A stretch of DNA of 64,000 nucleotides from the NCBI RefSeq assembly GCF_003053845.1, contig NZ_QAYG01000001.1, positions 1,308,078-1,372,077 of the forward strand. The letters are read 5' to 3'. Within the stretch, counting starts at the first letter, position 1, and each line of letters starts with the position of its first letter. The notes beneath the pieces are model-generated. The model saw only the letters and a program-made list of their open reading frames with translations, was not told the DNA's origin and did no database searches. Of this stretch, positions 1 to 9,737 are shown piece by piece. The translations under genes and the position numbers were made by a program. This DNA is from Breoghania corrubedonensis (GTDB taxonomy: Bacteria; Pseudomonadota; Alphaproteobacteria; Rhizobiales; Stappiaceae).

Positions 1-171
1 TTCGCAGCCCGCCGCGATGTTGCGTCCGACAGGCGTATGCGCGGCAGGATTGAGCGGGTTCTTGAAATAGAGACGGGTGACATCGACGGCTGCGCGCATG
101 GGACTGAGCGCTGCGTGGTTCATCTCGTAAAGCTGATAATAGGGTACCTGCATGAAGTCATGAAGATTCAT
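1..171 (-). CDS. phaZ: Intracellular polyhydroxyalkanoate depolymerase, N-terminal part only
   Basis: The protein would hydrolyse stored poly-3-hydroxybutyrate granules in the cytoplasm. Only the first ~57 codons are present; the gene runs off the left edge. The readable N-terminus (MNLHDFMQVPYYQLYEMNHA, then a segment with LYFKNPLNP) is the characteristic start of the PHB depolymerase family. An earlier in-frame ATG lies at 192. I prefer 171 because an AGGGG ribosome-binding sequence sits about 9 nt before it. The gene is convergent with nothing visible and lies upstream of hemW on the same strand. Family assignment rests on a short stretch. Confidence 0.75.
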   Translation of the reverse strand, partial: MNLHDFMQVPYYQLYEMNHAALSPMRAAVDVTRLYFKNPLNPAAHTPVGRNIAAGCE

Positions 172-329
172 CGCCGACGTCCCCTTCGTCATTTTTGCAA
201 TGCAACATGTTAAGAGGAGATCGACGGTCAACGCAACTGAAAGCGACACCGGATCGGGCAATTGCCTATTTAGGTGGCAAAAGTAATGGCGCAATTGGCA
301 TAGCAGATGTCGGGATCAAGCATCGCGGC

Positions 330-1481
330 TCAGGCGGCGAGGTCGGCCACCACCGCGTCGAGCACAAAGAAGCCGTCCCGTGTCGCGCGCACCCGCGTGC
401 CGTCCATCCGCTCCACCATGCCGTGGGAGACGAGATCGGCGAGACGGCGCGGATCGAGGCGACGGCCCGACAGCCGTTCGTAGCGCGCGAGATCGACGCC
501 TTCGGCAAGCCTCAGACCCATGATCAGGTATTCGTCGCCCTGTTCTTCCATGGTCAGCACCTGGTCCTCGATCATGCCGTGACCTTGCGCCTCCACCTTC
601 TGGAGCCAGGTCTCGGGATAGAGTTCGGTGGCGGTGGCGCGCTTGCCGTTGCCGCCGGTCAGCCGGCCATGCGCGCCGGGGCCGACGCCGACATAGTCGC
701 CATAGCGCCAGTAGACCAGATTGTGCTGGCATTCGGCGCCGGGTGCGGCGTGGTTGGAAATCTCGTAGGCCGGCATGCCGTGCGCCTCGCAGGTCGACAG
801 CGTGACCTCGTAGAGATCGGCGGCCGCATCCGGATCCGGCACGACGAGCTTGCCCGCCTCGTGGAGCTTGAAGAACGGCGTGTCATGCTCGATCGTGAGC
901 TGATAGAGCGACAGATGATCGGCGGCGAGCGCGATGGCGCGTTCAAGCTCGGCGCGCCAGGCTTCGGGCGACTGGCCGGGTCGGGCATAGATCAGGTCGA
1001 AGGACAGTCGCGGAAAGGTCTCGCGCGCCATCTCGATGGCGCGCAGCGCCGTGTCGACATCGTGCAGCCGGCCGAGAAACCGCAGTTCTTCGTCATTCAA
1101 CGCCTGGACGCCCAGTGAAACGCGGTTGACGCCCGCGGCGCGGTAACCACGGAAACGCTCGGCCTCCACGCTCGACGGGTTCGCCTCCATCGAGATCTCG
1201 ACCGTGTCGGACAGGGTCCAGTTCTTCGCCACCGAGCCCAGGATCGCCTCCACCGTCTGAGGCTTCATCAGCGACGGCGTGCCGCCGCCGAAGAAGATCG
1301 ATGTGACTTCGCGCCCGCGCGTCTGGCTTGCGAAATGGGCAAGCTCGGTCGCAAACGCTCTTGCGAAGCGTTCCTGGTCGATCGCCTGGTGGCGAACGTG
1401 GGAATTGAAGTCGCAATAGGGGCACTTGGCCGCGCAGAACGGCCAGTGGATGTAGATCCCAAATCCCGGGTCCTGCGTCAT
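330..1481 (-). CDS. hemW: Radical SAM family heme chaperone HemW
   Basis: HemW-type radical SAM protein of 383 aa, related to oxygen-independent coproporphyrinogen oxidase (HemN) but now regarded as a heme chaperone. The [4Fe-4S] motif CxxxCxxC is at residues 16, 20 and 23 ([14 protein letters not shown]), followed by [10 protein letters not shown] and the MEANP segment typical of HemN/HemW. A longer reading frame extends upstream, but the family start is the ATG at 1481, which overlaps the rdgB stop as ATGA, so the two genes are translationally coupled. HemW lacks the extended N-terminus of HemN. The rph-rdgB-hemW order is common in alphaproteobacteria. Confidence 0.93.
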   Translation of the reverse strand: MTQDPGFGIYIHWPFCAAKCPYCDFNSHVRHQAIDQERFARAFATELAHFASQTRGREVTSIFFGGGTPSLMKPQTVEAILGSVAKNWTLSDTVEISMEANPSSVEAERFRGYRAAGVNRVSLGVQALNDEELRFLGRLHDVDTALRAIEMARETFPRLSFDLIYARPGQSPEAWRAELERAIALAADHLSLYQLTIEHDTPFFKLHEAGKLVVPDPDAAADLYEVTLSTCEAHGMPAYEISNHAAPGAECQHNLVYWRYGDYVGVGPGAHGRLTGGNGKRATATELYPETWLQKVEAQGHGMIEDQVLTMEEQGDEYLIMGLRLAEGVDLARYERLSGRRLDPRRLADLVSHGMVERMDGTRVRATRDGFFVLDAVVADLAA

Positions 1482-2128
1482 GTGGCGCGTGCGGGCTCCA
1501 GGCAGGCGTCGGCGAAAAGCTTGAAGGCACGGGCGCGGTGCGACAGCGGGTCGACCTCGCCTGCACTCCAGCCGTGCTTTTCGTCGGCGCTCATTTCGCC
1601 GAAGGTGCGCTGATGGCCCTGCGGCAGGAAAACGGGGTCGTAGCCGAAGCCCTGCCCCCCGCGCGGCGGCCAGACCATTGTGCCGACAATTTCGCCACGG
1701 AACGTCTCCACATGACCATCCGGCCAGGCGAGACACAGCGCGCAGACGAAACGGCCCGTGCGCTTGTCGGGGCTGGTCGCCCCTGCCTGCTGGAGCTTTT
1801 CCTCCACGTTGCGCATGGCCATGGCGAAGTCCTTGTCCGGCCCCGCCCAGCGCGCGGAATAGATGCCCGGGTCGCCGCCCAGCGCATCGACCGAAAGCCC
1901 GGAGTCATCCGCCAGGGCCGGCAGGTTCGCTGCCGTGGCGGAGGCGCGGGCCTTCAATTCGGCATTGGCCTCAAAGGTGGTGCCCGTTTCCTCGGGCTCG
2001 GGCAGGCCGAGCTCGCCGGCCGAGACCACCTCCATGCCGAAGGGCTCCACCAGCGCGCGGATCTCCCGGAGCTTGCCGGCATTGTGACTGGCGAGCACGA
2101 GACGGCCGGGCGTGAGGGTGCGGGTCAT
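1478..2128 (-). CDS. rdgB: RdgB/HAM1 family dITP/XTP pyrophosphatase
   Basis: Non-canonical purine NTP pyrophosphatase of 216 aa. It removes ITP, dITP and XTP so that deaminated purines are not built into DNA or RNA. Family motifs visible are [14 protein letters not shown] at the N-terminus (triphosphate binding), [20 protein letters not shown] in the middle, and FGYDPVFLP plus SHRARAF towards the C-terminus. The start at 2128 ([10 protein letters not shown]) is chosen because homologues begin there. The stop overlaps the hemW start and the rph stop lies 10 nt upstream, so rph-rdgB-hemW reads as one operon. Confidence 0.95.
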   Translation of the reverse strand: MTRTLTPGRLVLASHNAGKLREIRALVEPFGMEVVSAGELGLPEPEETGTTFEANAELKARASATAANLPALADDSGLSVDALGGDPGIYSARWAGPDKDFAMAMRNVEEKLQQAGATSPDKRTGRFVCALCLAWPDGHVETFRGEIVGTMVWPPRGGQGFGYDPVFLPQGHQRTFGEMSADEKHGWSAGEVDPLSHRARAFKLFADACLEPARAT

Positions 2129-2138
2129 TGCGATTGCC

Positions 2139-2852
2139 TCAAAGGATCGCCATCTTCTGAAGATCGACAAGGCGGGAGATGCCGCCCTGGGCGAGTTCCA
2201 GAAGCTGGTTGAATTCGGCGACGGAGAACGGCGCACCCTCGGCGGTGCCCTGGATCTCGACGAGGCCGCCGGCGCCGGTCATGACGAAATTCGCATCCGT
2301 GTCGGCGTCGCTGTCCTCCAGATAGTCGAGATCGAGGACGGGCGTTCCGCCGTAGATGCCGCAGGAAATGGCGGCGACGTGGTCCTTCAGGACCGGCTTC
2401 GTCACCATGTCGCGGGCGCGCATCCACTCGATGCAGTCGTTGAGCGCGACCCAGGCGCCGGTGATCGAGGCGGTACGGGTGCCGCCATCGGCCTGCAGGA
2501 CGTCGCAATCGACAGAGATCTGGCGCTCGCCAAGCGCTTCCAGATCGACGACGGCGCGAAGCGAGCGGCCGATCAGGCGCTGGATTTCCTGGGTGCGGCC
2601 GGACTGCTTGCCGGCCGAGGCCTCGCGGCGCATGCGCTCGCCGGTGGCGCGCGGCAGCATGCCGTATTCGGCGGTCACCCAGCCGCGGGCCTGACCGCGC
2701 AGCCAGGGCGGCACGCGCTCTTCAAGGCTCGCCGTGCACAGGACATGCGTGTCGCCGAACTTGACGAGGCAGGAACCTTCCGCGTGTTTGGAGACGCGGC
2801 GTTCAAGTGTCACGGGCCTGAGTTCGTCGGCGGCACGTTTGGAAGGTCGCAT
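2139..2852 (-). CDS. rph: Ribonuclease PH
   Basis: Phosphorolytic 3'-to-5' exoribonuclease of 237 aa that trims tRNA precursors. Recognisable segments are [17 protein letters not shown] at the start, [16 protein letters not shown], the phosphate-binding region around TGERMRREA, and [18 protein letters not shown], which is diagnostic of RNase PH. The frame is open further upstream to 2945, but that part has no family similarity; the ATG at 2852 is the family start. It is the first gene of the rph-rdgB-hemW operon and is divergent from hrcA across about 190 bp that must hold both promoters. Confidence 0.96.
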   Translation of the reverse strand: MRPSKRAADELRPVTLERRVSKHAEGSCLVKFGDTHVLCTASLEERVPPWLRGQARGWVTAEYGMLPRATGERMRREASAGKQSGRTQEIQRLIGRSLRAVVDLEALGERQISVDCDVLQADGGTRTASITGAWVALNDCIEWMRARDMVTKPVLKDHVAAISCGIYGGTPVLDLDYLEDSDADTDANFVMTGAGGLVEIQGTAEGAPFSVAEFNQLLELAQGGISRLVDLQKMAIL

Positions 2853-3044
2853 GAAAAGTCTCCGTTTCGGCCGGGCCTGTTGCAAGGGAACGGCCGCGTC
2901 AGCCTGGATCATTGGCGAGCCTTGTAGCCGCGCCGGACAAGCCACGTAAAGGGCCCTTGCCCACTTGTCGGCATTTGGGACTAAATATCGTCAATCCGGC
3001 GCCGAAGCGGTTTGACCGGAACGATTGGAAGTTGAGAGAAGCGA

Positions 3045-4136
3045 ATGCGGGATTTGAGCAAGCCAGCCGTGTCGATCGAAACCCCCGGCGGGGGCCTGCG
3101 CGACCTCGACGACCGGTCGCGCGAGATCTTTCGCTCCATCGTGGAAACCTATCTGGAAACCGGCGAGCCGGTAGGCTCGCGCAACATCTCGCGCATCCTG
3201 CCGATCAGCCTGTCGGCGGCCTCCGTGCGCAACGTGATGTCGGATCTGGAACATCTCGGCCTGCTGTTTTCACCCCACACCTCCGCCGGCCGTCTGCCGA
3301 CGGACCTGGGCTTGCGCTTCTTCGTCGATGCGCTGCTGGAGATCGGCGACGTCACCCGTGACGAACGTGAGGCGATCGAGGCCCGCGTCAAGGCGTCGGG
3401 CGACATGCGCGGCGTGGAGCAGGTGCTGACCGAGGCGAGCCAGATGCTGTCCGGCCTGTCGCACGGAGCCGGCGTGGTGCTGACCCACAAGTCCGACACC
3501 CGCATGAAGCACATCGAGTTCGTGCGCCTGGAGCCTTCGAAATCGCTCGTGGTGCTGGTCGCGGAAGACGGGACGGTGGAAAACCGTGTCATCGATCTGC
3601 CCGACGGCCTGCCGGCCTCCGCGCTCGTCGAAGCGTCCAATTATCTCAACGCCCATATTCGCGGCCGCACGCTTTCCGAGGCGCGGTCGGCGCTGGAAGC
3701 ACTGCAGGACCAGCGACAGGCCGAGATCGACGAACTGACCCGCCGGCTGGTCGATACGGGACTTGCGACCTGGGCAGGCAACGAAACCGGGCGCCACGAC
3801 ACGCTGATCGTGCGCGGACGCTCCAACCTGCTCGATGCCGCAACGGTAGAAGACATGGAGCGGATACGGCTGCTTTTCGATGATCTTGAAAGCAAGCGCG
3901 AACTGATCCAGCTTCTGGGCGCGGCAGAGCGCGGCGACGGGGTTCGCATCTTCATCGGTTCGGAGAACAAGCTGTTCTCGCTTTCCGGTTCCTCGCTGAT
4001 CGTCTCGCCTTACCGCGACAAGGAACAGCGCATCGTCGGCGTTCTGGGGGTCATCGGCCCGACGCGGGTCAACTATGCGCGCGTCATTCCGATGGTCGAC
4101 TACACCGCCAGGGTCGTCAGCCGTCTGCTGGGTTAG
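3045..4136 (+). CDS. hrcA: Heat-inducible transcription repressor HrcA
   Basis: Repressor of class I heat-shock genes (groESL, dnaK), 363 aa; it binds CIRCE elements in other promoters and is stabilised by GroEL. The N-terminal winged helix contains [13 protein letters not shown] and [18 protein letters not shown], both hallmarks of HrcA, followed by [18 protein letters not shown]. The GAF-like core carries [22 protein letters not shown]-type sequence. In many relatives grpE follows hrcA; here a MoeB-like gene begins 8 bp after the stop, so the two probably share a transcript. I see no CIRCE inverted repeat immediately upstream. Confidence 0.96.
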   Translation: MRDLSKPAVSIETPGGGLRDLDDRSREIFRSIVETYLETGEPVGSRNISRILPISLSAASVRNVMSDLEHLGLLFSPHTSAGRLPTDLGLRFFVDALLEIGDVTRDEREAIEARVKASGDMRGVEQVLTEASQMLSGLSHGAGVVLTHKSDTRMKHIEFVRLEPSKSLVVLVAEDGTVENRVIDLPDGLPASALVEASNYLNAHIRGRTLSEARSALEALQDQRQAEIDELTRRLVDTGLATWAGNETGRHDTLIVRGRSNLLDAATVEDMERIRLLFDDLESKRELIQLLGAAERGDGVRIFIGSENKLFSLSGSSLIVSPYRDKEQRIVGVLGVIGPTRVNYARVIPMVDYTARVVSRLLG

Positions 4137-4144
4137 GAATTCTC

Positions 4145-4921
4145 ATGGCACTCTCCCCAGAAGAACTGGAGCGCTACGCGCGGCATATCGTCCTGCGCGA
4201 TGTCGGCGGTCCGGGCCAGCAGAAGTTGCAGGCGGCGCGCGTGCTGATCATCGGCGCGGGCGGTCTCGGGGCTCCCATGATCCAGTATCTGGCAGCCGCC
4301 GGGGTCGGCACGATCGGTGTGGTCGATGACGACATCGTCTCGCTGTCGAACCTGCAACGCCAGATCATTCACGACACGGACGCCGTGGGGCTGCCGAAAG
4401 TGGAGAGCGCGAAGGCGGCGGTTGCCCGCCTCAATCCGCATGTAACCGTCGAGACGCACTGCACGCGCATCAATGCGGAAAACGCGCAAGCGCTGATTTC
4501 GGCCTATGACATCGTCGCCGACGGGTCGGACAATTTCGCCACGCGCTATTGCGTATCGGATAACTGCTTTTATGCGAAACGGCCGCTGGTGACGGCCGCG
4601 ATCGGCCAGTTCGACGGATCGCTGACCACGCTGAAGCCCTATCTAAGCGCAGCCGATGGCAAGCCGAACCCGACCTATCGCTGCCTGTTTCCCGACCAGC
4701 CGCCGGAAGGATTACTGCCAACCTGCGCGGTCGCCGGTGTGCTCGGCGCGCTTCCGGGCATCGTCGGCACCATGCAAGCGATGGAGGTGATCAAGGAGAT
4801 CACCGGGCTCGGCGAGGATCTCGTCGGCCGGCTGATCCTGTTTGACGCCCGCTCCATGCGCATGGAGACGATCCGCTACGCCTGGTCGCCCCGAAACCCG
4901 CTGAACGGGAAGGCAGCGTAG
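4145..4921 (+). CDS. moeB: HesA/MoeB/ThiF family adenylyltransferase
   Basis: E1-like enzyme of 258 aa that would adenylate the C-terminal Gly-Gly of a sulfur-carrier protein (MoaD or ThiS) for molybdopterin or thiamine synthesis. The nucleotide-binding motif IIGAGGLGAPMIQYLAAAGVG, the NLQRQIIH segment and ADGSDNFATRY are typical of the family. A cysteine in LLPTCAVAGVLGALPG matches the catalytic region. Oddly, the zinc CxxC pairs of Escherichia coli MoeB are not evident: the usual CYRCLFP is TYRCLFP and the C-terminus lacks a CxxC. It follows hrcA by 8 bp. The substrate (MoaD or ThiS) cannot be decided from sequence. Confidence 0.88.
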   Translation: MALSPEELERYARHIVLRDVGGPGQQKLQAARVLIIGAGGLGAPMIQYLAAAGVGTIGVVDDDIVSLSNLQRQIIHDTDAVGLPKVESAKAAVARLNPHVTVETHCTRINAENAQALISAYDIVADGSDNFATRYCVSDNCFYAKRPLVTAAIGQFDGSLTTLKPYLSAADGKPNPTYRCLFPDQPPEGLLPTCAVAGVLGALPGIVGTMQAMEVIKEITGLGEDLVGRLILFDARSMRMETIRYAWSPRNPLNGKAA

Positions 4922-5162
4922 GGTCAGGGGACGGACGCGAGTTTCAAGGAGCAGCTTTGCCGCGCTGATATCCGGCTTCCGGATCTGCGGTCGGCTATCG
5001 CCTCCCTTGTCCGCAATGAGGGAGTGTGGGGCGAGGTTCCGGCCCCTCCCCTTGCTCCTCATTCCGGGCGGTCTACGGCGAAGCCGCAGCACCAGACCCT
5101 GAAGCCAGCGCAACACATGCGGCGAAGCCGCTCCATTTTCCCTTGGCCCTTATCGTCTGCCG

Positions 5163-5642
5163 TCAGTTCAGCGGCTGGGTGTTGCCCTGGGACATGTTCT
5201 GACGATAGAGCGCGGCGAAATCGATCGGGTCGATCATCAGCGGCGGGAAACCGCCGTTGCGGGTGCAATCGGAGATGATCTGGCGCGCGAAGGGGAAGAG
5301 CATGCGCGGGCACTCGATCAGCACGAACGGGTGCATGTGCTCTTCGGGAATGCCCTGGATGCGGAAGATGCCGCAATAGACCAATTCCACCGCGAACATC
5401 GCCGTGCCGTTGGATACGGCCTTCGCCTCCAGCGACAGCGTCACCTCGAACTGGTTGTCGTCGTGCTTCGTCGCGTTGACATTGACGTTGATGTCCAGCT
5501 TCGGCTGCTGTTCGTTCGGACGCAGCGTTGCCGGCGCGTTCGGGTTCTCGAACGAGAGGTCCTTGATGTACTGGACGAGGATGTTCATGGCAGGCTGCTG
5601 TTGCTGCTGCGTGCCGGCAGCGGGCTCGTTCGTATCGCTCAT
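5163..5642 (-). CDS. secB: Protein-export chaperone SecB
   Basis: Tetrameric cytosolic chaperone of 159 aa that keeps preproteins unfolded and hands them to SecA. The core [16 protein letters not shown] is diagnostic of SecB, as are [26 protein letters not shown] and the C-terminal [17 protein letters not shown] short Gln-rich stretch near residue 12 is common in alphaproteobacterial SecB. The frame is open upstream to 5804, but the start at 5642 ([10 protein letters not shown]) gives the usual length. It stands alone and is divergent from the sensor kinase gene at 5897. Confidence 0.96.
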   Translation of the reverse strand: MSDTNEPAAGTQQQQQPAMNILVQYIKDLSFENPNAPATLRPNEQQPKLDINVNVNATKHDDNQFEVTLSLEAKAVSNGTAMFAVELVYCGIFRIQGIPEEHMHPFVLIECPRMLFPFARQIISDCTRNGGFPPLMIDPIDFAALYRQNMSQGNTQPLN

Positions 5643-5896
5643 CGAGTGTCGTTTTCCGTGTGTCGGTCCTAATGGCGGGCCACAAAACGGGCCGGCCTCG
5701 ATGCGGCTGGCTAGCATGACGGGGCAGGGCGAGACAAGCGAAGAGGCGCCATGGGACGGCCGATTCCGCCCGCTCGCGGCAAAATTGCCGTTACGACACA
5801 TCACAATTAGCGGATTACAATGGCTTGGCGGCAGCGGTATGGCGGTCTATTCAAAGGGCGTAAGGATCTTTTGAGCGATGCGAAAAGTGGAGCGAC

Positions 5897-7243
5897 ATGC
5901 TCGGCGCTGTTCCTGACCGCAATGATTTCGGTGAAAGGCTCCTGAAGCTCGACACGCTTGTCAGGCTCAGGTGGCTTGCTGTCGCCGGCCAGACGGCGGC
6001 TGTCCTCGTCGTCAATTACGGCTTCGGCTTCGAGGTGCCGCTGGGCTTCGTCTTCGCGCTGATCGCGTTGTCGGCCTGGCTCAACCTGTTCCTGAAGCTC
6101 GTGCGGGCAAAGGTGCAGCGCCTGCCGCAGCGCTGGGCCGCAGTCCTGCTTGGCTATGACATCCTGCAGCTGTCCGGGCTGCTGTTTCTGACCGGCGGGC
6201 TCGGCAACCCCTTTGCCGTGCTGCTCCTGGTTCCGGTCACCGTTTCCGCCGCCGCCCTGCCGCCGCGCGACACCATCGCGCTTGGCGGCATCGTCATCTG
6301 CACTGCCAGCCTGCTCGCGTTTTTCCAGCTTCCGCTACCCTGGTACGACGGCGAGGTCTTCACCCTACCGGGCACGTACCAGTTCGGCGTCTGGACAGCG
6401 CTGGTGGCCACCCTCGCCTTTATCGCCTTCTACACCTTTCAGGTCGCAGCCGAGGCTCGCCAGCTTTCCCAGGCGCTGGCCGCCACGGAGCTGACGCTGG
6501 AACGCGAACAGCACCTGCATTCGCTCGACGGGCTCGCTGCAGCAGCAGCGCACGAGCTCGGCACACCGCTTGCCACGATCGTGCTGACCGCCAAGGAGCT
6601 GGAAACGGATCTTCCCGAAGGTTCGCCCCAGCGTGAAGACGTTTCGCTGATCCGCACGCAGGGCGACCGCTGCCGCGAGATCCTGCGCAAGCTCACCTCG
6701 CTTTCCTCCGACCAGTCGTTCCTGAGCCTGCGTCTGTCGCATCTGGTGGAAGAGGTGGCGGAGCCGCACCGCGAATTCGGCGTGACGGTCACCATCATCA
6801 AGGAAAGCACCGCCGGCGAGCCGACAGTACGGCGCAACGCCGCGATCCTTTACGGGCTCGGCAACCTCTTGGAAAACGCCGTCGATTTCGCCACAAGCGC
6901 GGTCAGCGTCCGGCTGAACTGGAACGACGCGAGCGTATCGGTCACCATCGCGGACGACGGACCAGGCTTTGCCGACGACGTGATCGACCGCATCGGCGAA
7001 CCTTATGTCACGACGCGTGCGCGCACCGGAGCCCGACCGACGGAGGTCGCGGCGCAGGCGAATGCCGGTGGGCTGGGACTTGGCTTCTTCATCGCCAAGA
7101 CGCTGCTGGAGCGCACCGGAGCCCGGCTTTCGCTGCGCAACAGCCTGGAGGGCGGCGCCGTGGTGCAGATCGTTTGGCCACGCATCGCGCTGGAGAGTGC
7201 AGAGGATTCCGCAGCCGCGATGGAAGAGGCGGGATACGCCTAG
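5897..7243 (+). CDS. actS: Redox-sensing membrane histidine kinase RegB/PrrB/ActS
   Basis: Sensor kinase of 448 aa for global redox control (respiration, carbon and nitrogen fixation genes). About six N-terminal membrane segments (residues ~25-185) enclose the quinone-sensing loop GGLGNPF at 100-106. The H-box AAAAHELGTPLATI puts the phosphoacceptor at His219. A cysteine at 259 (DRCREIL) lies exactly 40 residues after it, the spacing of His225 and redox Cys265 in Rhodobacter RegB. N-box NLLENAVDFA and G-box DDGPGF follow at 323-358. The response regulator gene follows at 7379, with no senC between them, as in rhizobial ActS/ActR. Confidence 0.93.
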   Translation: MLGAVPDRNDFGERLLKLDTLVRLRWLAVAGQTAAVLVVNYGFGFEVPLGFVFALIALSAWLNLFLKLVRAKVQRLPQRWAAVLLGYDILQLSGLLFLTGGLGNPFAVLLLVPVTVSAAALPPRDTIALGGIVICTASLLAFFQLPLPWYDGEVFTLPGTYQFGVWTALVATLAFIAFYTFQVAAEARQLSQALAATELTLEREQHLHSLDGLAAAAAHELGTPLATIVLTAKELETDLPEGSPQREDVSLIRTQGDRCREILRKLTSLSSDQSFLSLRLSHLVEEVAEPHREFGVTVTIIKESTAGEPTVRRNAAILYGLGNLLENAVDFATSAVSVRLNWNDASVSVTIADDGPGFADDVIDRIGEPYVTTRARTGARPTEVAAQANAGGLGLGFFIAKTLLERTGARLSLRNSLEGGAVVQIVWPRIALESAEDSAAAMEEAGYA

Positions 7244-7378
7244 GCGCAACGCCGCGAGGAGGCGGCGATAACGGGAGAACTTGGGTGGGGAGAGCGCGAT
7301 TTGCCCAAGGGCGTCTGCTCTCCTATAAACGGGGTCGAAAAGGGGGCGGCTCTGCCCCCTGGAATGCAGGAAGTACAG

Positions 7379-7945
7379 ATGACAGACGAAGTGCCGAGTG
7401 AGCCGCTGGAAGGCGATTTTGCGGGTGCTCGCCTGCTGATCGTCGACGATGACAAGCCGTTTCTGCAGCGGCTGGCACGGGCGATGGAAAAGCGCGGCTT
7501 CGCCACCGACATTGCGGACAGTGTGGAAGAGGCGAGAGCCAAGATCGCCGCACAGCCTCCCGCTTTCGCCGTGGTCGATATGCGGCTTGGCGACGGAAAC
7601 GGACTGGACGTGATCAGCGCCTTGCACGAGCACAATCCCGAGGCGCGCGCGATCATCCTCACCGGATACGGCAATATCGCGACGGCAGTGACCGCCGTGA
7701 AGCTCGGAGCCATCGACTATCTGTCGAAGCCCGCGGATGCCGACGACATCTTCGCCGCGCTCACCCGCAAGCTTGACGAGATGGCGCCCCCGCCGGAAAA
7801 TCCGATGTCTGCCGACCGTGTCCGCTGGGAGCATATCCAGCGCGTCTACGAGCTCTGCGACCGCAATGTGTCGGAAACCGCGCGGCGGCTCAACATGCAC
7901 CGCCGCACGCTGCAGCGTATCCTCGCCAAGCGCGCCCCGCGCTAG
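7379..7945 (+). CDS. actR: Response regulator RegA/PrrA/ActR
   Basis: Partner of the upstream redox kinase, 188 aa. The receiver domain has the acidic pocket (IVDDDKPF, ~21-28), phosphoacceptor Asp67 in AVVDMRLGDGNG, ILTGYG and the conserved lysine in YLSKPADADD. The C-terminal Fis-type HTH (NVSETARRLNMHRRTLQRIL) is the highly conserved RegA/ActR DNA-binding helix. The chosen ATG has an AGGAAG ribosome-binding site a few bases upstream; an in-frame frame extension upstream to 7301 is unlikely to be translated. It lies 135 bp after actS, so it may also have its own promoter. Confidence 0.95.
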   Translation: MTDEVPSEPLEGDFAGARLLIVDDDKPFLQRLARAMEKRGFATDIADSVEEARAKIAAQPPAFAVVDMRLGDGNGLDVISALHEHNPEARAIILTGYGNIATAVTAVKLGAIDYLSKPADADDIFAALTRKLDEMAPPPENPMSADRVRWEHIQRVYELCDRNVSETARRLNMHRRTLQRILAKRAPR

Positions 7946-8216
7946 GAACGCCAGCACATCCGGCGCCGGACCCGAGGCAAGATCCGGTCAGATCAGGTCG
8001 CTCTGACCGCAAAGGACCTGCTTCGGGCGAGGACGCCGGCGCGATTTCCTGCCACCCGGGCAGGATCGCGCAGGATAAGATACATGCAGTGCCGCCCCGC
8101 AGGGACGGCCTCACGGATTTTGTTCGTTCCGTTCACCGCGCCTCGGACCGCCCACCAAAAGGCGGGAACGAGGTCAGCGCGCGGAAAATACGGACGACGA
8201 ACGTGCTTTTGCACCG

Positions 8217-8657
8217 TCAGACGGCGGGTTCGGGCGGCAACAGACGAACACCGGGGTATTCCGCCCTGGCGACACGCGTGCACAGACGCGACCAGGGGCA
8301 CTCGTGGCACGCCCCGCGGATGGTTTCTTGCGCGAAGGCATCGCGCAACAGCGCCACCGACCGCGCCGTCAACTCGAACTCCGCGCCCTCTGCAATCTCA
8401 TGACCTAGGAGAGCCCCGACATCGGCCGCCGCGCGCCGGTCGCGTGCCCTCACGCGCTCCGTGAAACAGTGCGGATCCTTGTCGTTCGCGATCAACGCCT
8501 GGCAGATCGCATCCGCGCCGCTCACGACCCGAATGCTCTCACCGGCGTTCAACCGCTCAACGATACCGTCGTAAGCACGCGCGAAGGCGGGGTTGTAGCC
8601 GTTTCCCACATAGGTCAGCAGACAAAGGAAGTGGTGGCCACGAAGCTCGATCGTCAT
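8217..8657 (-). CDS. DUF1284 domain-containing protein
   Basis: Conserved protein of 146 aa with no established function. It begins MTIELRGHHFLCLLTYVGNGYNP-like sequence, which is the signature of DUF1284, including the HHFLCLLTY motif at about residues 8-16. Five cysteines (52, 64, 117, 120, 126), three clustered as CxxCx5C in HECPWSRLC, suggest that it binds a metal or iron-sulfur cluster; this is inference. The frame is open further upstream, but the family start is the ATG at 8657. It is monocistronic; the gap before the next gene is 176 bp. Confidence 0.8.
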   Translation of the reverse strand: MTIELRGHHFLCLLTYVGNGYNPAFARAYDGIVERLNAGESIRVVSGADAICQALIANDKDPHCFTERVRARDRRAAADVGALLGHEIAEGAEFELTARSVALLRDAFAQETIRGACHECPWSRLCTRVARAEYPGVRLLPPEPAV

Positions 8658-8833
8658 TGTGAAAATCCAGTCGGAACGTCGCCCGTTTGCGGATCTGGAA
8701 AGCCCGCGGAAAGCGACAGGGGGTCGCGCGGACGATAGCCATCGGCGTCCCGATTGCAACGGGTGCGGACCTTCACGCTCCCTGTACCATCATTAGAGGC
8801 GGCCTGGCCGGGACAAGTCAGGTGCGCGCGCCG

Positions 8834-9337
8834 TCAAAGGCCGAAACCGCTGCCAGCCTCTCCACGGCCCATCGCCGGGTCCATCAGATTGTGAAGACGG
8901 TTGGCGGCGCACTGGGCGAACCTGAGGGTCATCGCCTTGCGCCGCGCCGCGGCCAGCGGATGATCGGGGGCGGGGCGCAGTACGTCGGCACCGAAGCCGT
9001 CCGACATCATCAGCCCTGCCTCTTCGGGAAAGATCTCGGCCGGCACGTCGGGATGGGTTGCAAAGAAGAACCGGTCACACCAGGCCCGGTAGTCCGGCCA
9101 TTTGGAATCGGCACGGAAGTCGGCGACCGACGACTTCACCTCCACGATCCATATCTCGCCCTTTGCGCCGACGGAAACGAGATCCGCGCGCCGGCCCGTG
9201 GGCAACGTGAACTCCGCCACACAGGCGGCACCAGAGCGCCGCAGAAGCCTTGATACTCCGCGCCAGACCAACAGTGCGGTTTCCGACTGGCGACCATCTA
9301 TCAGTCCAGCAGCGATGGATTGCTCGAAGACGTTCAT
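8834..9337 (-). CDS. mmcB: MmcB family DNA repair protein
   Basis: Protein of 167 aa of the MmcB family, described in Caulobacter as an SOS-controlled factor for mitomycin C resistance. The fold appears PD-(D/E)xK nuclease-like: an acidic residue (Asp52) in RRADLVSVG is followed by Glu66 and Lys68 in IWIVEVKSS, and by FRADSKWPDYRAWCDRF, the most conserved family segment. The start at 9337 (MNVFEQSIAAG) is chosen by homologue length. A canonical alphaproteobacterial SOS box lies 31 bp upstream, matching the known regulation. Confidence 0.85.
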   Translation of the reverse strand: MNVFEQSIAAGLIDGRQSETALLVWRGVSRLLRRSGAACVAEFTLPTGRRADLVSVGAKGEIWIVEVKSSVADFRADSKWPDYRAWCDRFFFATHPDVPAEIFPEEAGLMMSDGFGADVLRPAPDHPLAAARRKAMTLRFAQCAANRLHNLMDPAMGRGEAGSGFGL

Positions 9338-9367
9338 GAACCACCGGTTTCTTGCGTGGACCTCATT

Positions 9368-9382
9368 GTTCTTGCTATGTTC
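9368..9382 (-). promoter_or_regulatory. LexA (SOS) box upstream of mmcB
   Basis: The 15-bp sequence GTTCTTGCTATGTTC is a perfect GTTC-N7-GTTC direct repeat, the alphaproteobacterial LexA-binding consensus. It lies 31 bp upstream of the mmcB start, where it could block the promoter. The match to an independently known SOS gene makes it credible. Confidence 0.8.
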
Positions 9383-9737
9383 GTCGAAATCAAGGGCTTC
9401 GGTCGGTTTCGAGGTCAACCGGCCTTTCGAAGGCCTCGCCCGTTTCGCCGCGCCGGACCACACTCTGTGACAAAAAATGCAGTGCGACAGGAGAGGAGCC
9501 CTTTCGCAACCGCGTGGGACTGTCGTTACAGCCTCTCCGCGGTGTGCGACAAGAAGGCTTCCTTAATCTTTTGGCTTGGTACGCGACCCTGCGTACAGTT
9601 CTCGGTATGTTACGAATTATCCTGTTCTTACATGTACTTGATCATCTTGTTGAAATTGAGAATGCGACAAATGAGAGCTTCGGGACGAACGAAATGTTAA
9701 CGCATGCACGGTTACATGGGCGTCTGGTGACGGACAC
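9383..9737. other. Gene-free stretch before the PAS gene
   Basis: About 355 bp without a convincing gene. The right part (9590-9720) is clearly richer in A and T than its surroundings, as expected of a promoter region for the PAS protein gene at 9738. TTAAC and TTAC elements near 9696-9715 resemble CtrA half-sites, but the spacing is wrong for a full TTAA-N7-TTAA site. Nothing else is identified. Confidence 0.4.

Noticed and set aside
2853-3044. Possible CIRCE element between rph and hrcA
   Set aside because: No TTAGCACTC-N9-GAGTGCTAA-like inverted repeat could be found in the gap.
9690-9720. CtrA box before the PAS gene
   Set aside because: TTAAC and TTAC occur but with wrong spacing for TTAA-N7-TTAAC.
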